From assembly GCF_014489635.1 (NCBI RefSeq), contig NZ_CP060828.1, positions 2,766,001 through 2,830,000 of the forward strand: a stretch of DNA of 64,000 nt, written 5' to 3'. The notes beneath the pieces were generated by a model, which did no database searches, was not told the DNA's origin, and was given only the letters and a program-made list of their open reading frames with translations. The position numbers and the translations under genes were made by a program. Positions 63,325 through 64,000 of this stretch are shown here, in pieces; the first letter of the stretch is position 1, and each line of letters starts with the position of its first letter. Source of the DNA: Streptomyces roseirectus (lineage in GTDB: Bacteria; Actinomycetota; Actinomycetes; Streptomycetales; Streptomycetaceae).

Positions 63325-64000
63325 TCATACGACGATCTTCTCCGGCACCCTCTCACGCGTCCGCCCCTCGATGCTCACCCGAGGCAGCACCCGCCCCAGC
63401 CACCCCGGCAGCCACCAGTTCGCGCCGCCGAGCAGGTGCATCAGCGCCGGCACGAGCAGTGTCCGCAGGACGAACGCGTCCAGGGCGACGGCCGCCGCGA
63501 GGGCGATGCCGAACATGGCGATCACCCGGTCCCCGCTGAGCACGAACGCGAGGAACACCGAGATCATGATGACGGCCGCCGAGTTGATGACCCGGCTGGT
63601 CTCGGCGAGCCCCACGCGCACCGCGCGCCGGTTGTCGCCGGTCTCCAGCCACTCCTCGTACATGCGGCTGACCAGGAACACCTGGTAGTCCATCGAGAGC
63701 CCGAACAGCACGGACACGAGGATCACCGGCAGGAACGGCTCGATCGGCCCGGCCCGCCCGAGCCCCAGCGGCTCGCTCCCCCACCCCCACTGGAACACGG
63801 CGACGACGACCCCGAAGGCGCCCGCGACGGCCGCGAGGTTCATCGCGGCGGCCTTGAGGGGTATCCCGACCGACCGGAACGCGAGGAGCAGCAGCACGCA
63901 CCCGAGCCCGATCACGACCCCGACGAACAGCGGCAGTTTCCCGACTACGACGTCCGCGAAGTCGTCGTACCCGGCGGTCACCCCGCCGACCGTCACGTCC
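63325..64000 (-). CDS. MMPL-family RND transporter, C-terminal part (cut by window edge)
   Basis: 3' part of a membrane transporter; 224 residues from the first Met visible, open to the window end. At least five membrane segments (LFVGVVIGLGCVLLLLAF, AAAMNLAAVAGAFGVVVAVF, FLPVILVSVLFGLSMDYQVF, VINSAAVIMISVFLAFVLSG, IAMFGIALAAAVALDAFVLR). GLSMDYQVFLVSRMYEEW and ALDAFVLRTLLVPALMHLLG are typical MMPL signatures with the proton-relay Asp. The C-terminal tail is short and basic. Substrate unknown; actinomycete members export lipids or drugs. Confidence 0.92.
   Translation of the reverse strand, partial: DVTVGGVTAGYDDFADVVVGKLPLFVGVVIGLGCVLLLLAFRSVGIPLKAAAMNLAAVAGAFGVVVAVFQWGWGSEPLGLGRAGPIEPFLPVILVSVLFGLSMDYQVFLVSRMYEEWLETGDNRRAVRVGLAETSRVINSAAVIMISVFLAFVLSGDRVIAMFGIALAAAVALDAFVLRTLLVPALMHLLGGANWWLPGWLGRVLPRVSIEGRTRERVPEKIVV

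Overview
The window is about 64 kb of a high-GC actinomycete chromosome, almost certainly Streptomyces. Four things point there: strong G/C third-position bias, frequent GTG/TTG starts with purine-rich ribosome binding sites, two complete conservons, and a gene order that I recall from S. coelicolor around SCO5547-SCO5506. That synteny is from memory and was not searched. It looks like core chromosome. I see no insertion sequences, no prophage block, no tRNA or rRNA genes and no CRISPR array.

Layout, left to right. (1) 1-3200, minus strand: gltX, a fumarylacetoacetate-hydrolase-fold gene, and a tiny peptide gene with a duplicated NPRRT motif. (2) 3742-14524, plus strand: two tandem conservons, each cvnA (membrane sensor-kinase-like), cvnB (roadblock), cvnC (DUF742) and cvnD (small GTPase). 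(3) 14633-17767: a NACHT-LRR protein. (4) 17816-19625, minus strand: accE and accB of the acyl-CoA carboxylase. (5) 19912-29716, accessory and signalling genes: a YceI protein; a zinc amidase whose active-site motif is interrupted by what looks like a complete 150-residue mini-intein; an Eis-type acetyltransferase; an NB-ARC/TPR protein beside a WhiJ-like trio (anti-sigma-like ATPase, XRE regulator, DUF397 protein); a secreted trypsin; and a TPR protein with a defective retropepsin fold. (6) 29787-34687, minus strand: cimA, ilvE and leuB. A peptide-plus-terminator leader precedes cimA, and eight tandem 81-bp repeats separate ilvE from cimA. (7) 35159-40237: a HAD/membrane gene pair, the proline catabolic genes (P5C dehydrogenase, proline dehydrogenase) and a divergent PucR-family regulator. 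(8) 40280-45204: a four-gene Opp/Nik-type ABC importer with both permeases fused in one chain and a Zur-like palindrome over its promoter. (9) 45265-50791, minus strand: ilvB-ilvN-ilvC-serA behind a textbook branched-chain attenuator. (10) 50910-64000: a membrane GGDEF protein with a degenerate EAL domain, a 2-hydroxyacid dehydrogenase, an aldo/keto reductase, a sugar-dehydrogenase-like lipoprotein, a LuxR-type large ATP-binding regulator, several small proteins, a GNAT acetyltransferase and the 3' end of an MMPL transporter.

Functional themes. Branched-chain amino acid synthesis is spread over two blocks (cimA/ilvE/leuB and ilvB/ilvN/ilvC with serA), with attenuation-type leaders ahead of cimA and ilvB. 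Several large STAND or sensor proteins (CvnA x2, NACHT-LRR, NB-ARC-TPR, LAL) make the window rich in signal transduction. The most unusual item is the intein-split amidase. Next are the Zur-box importer, the 81-bp hairpin repeat array and the cimA leader.
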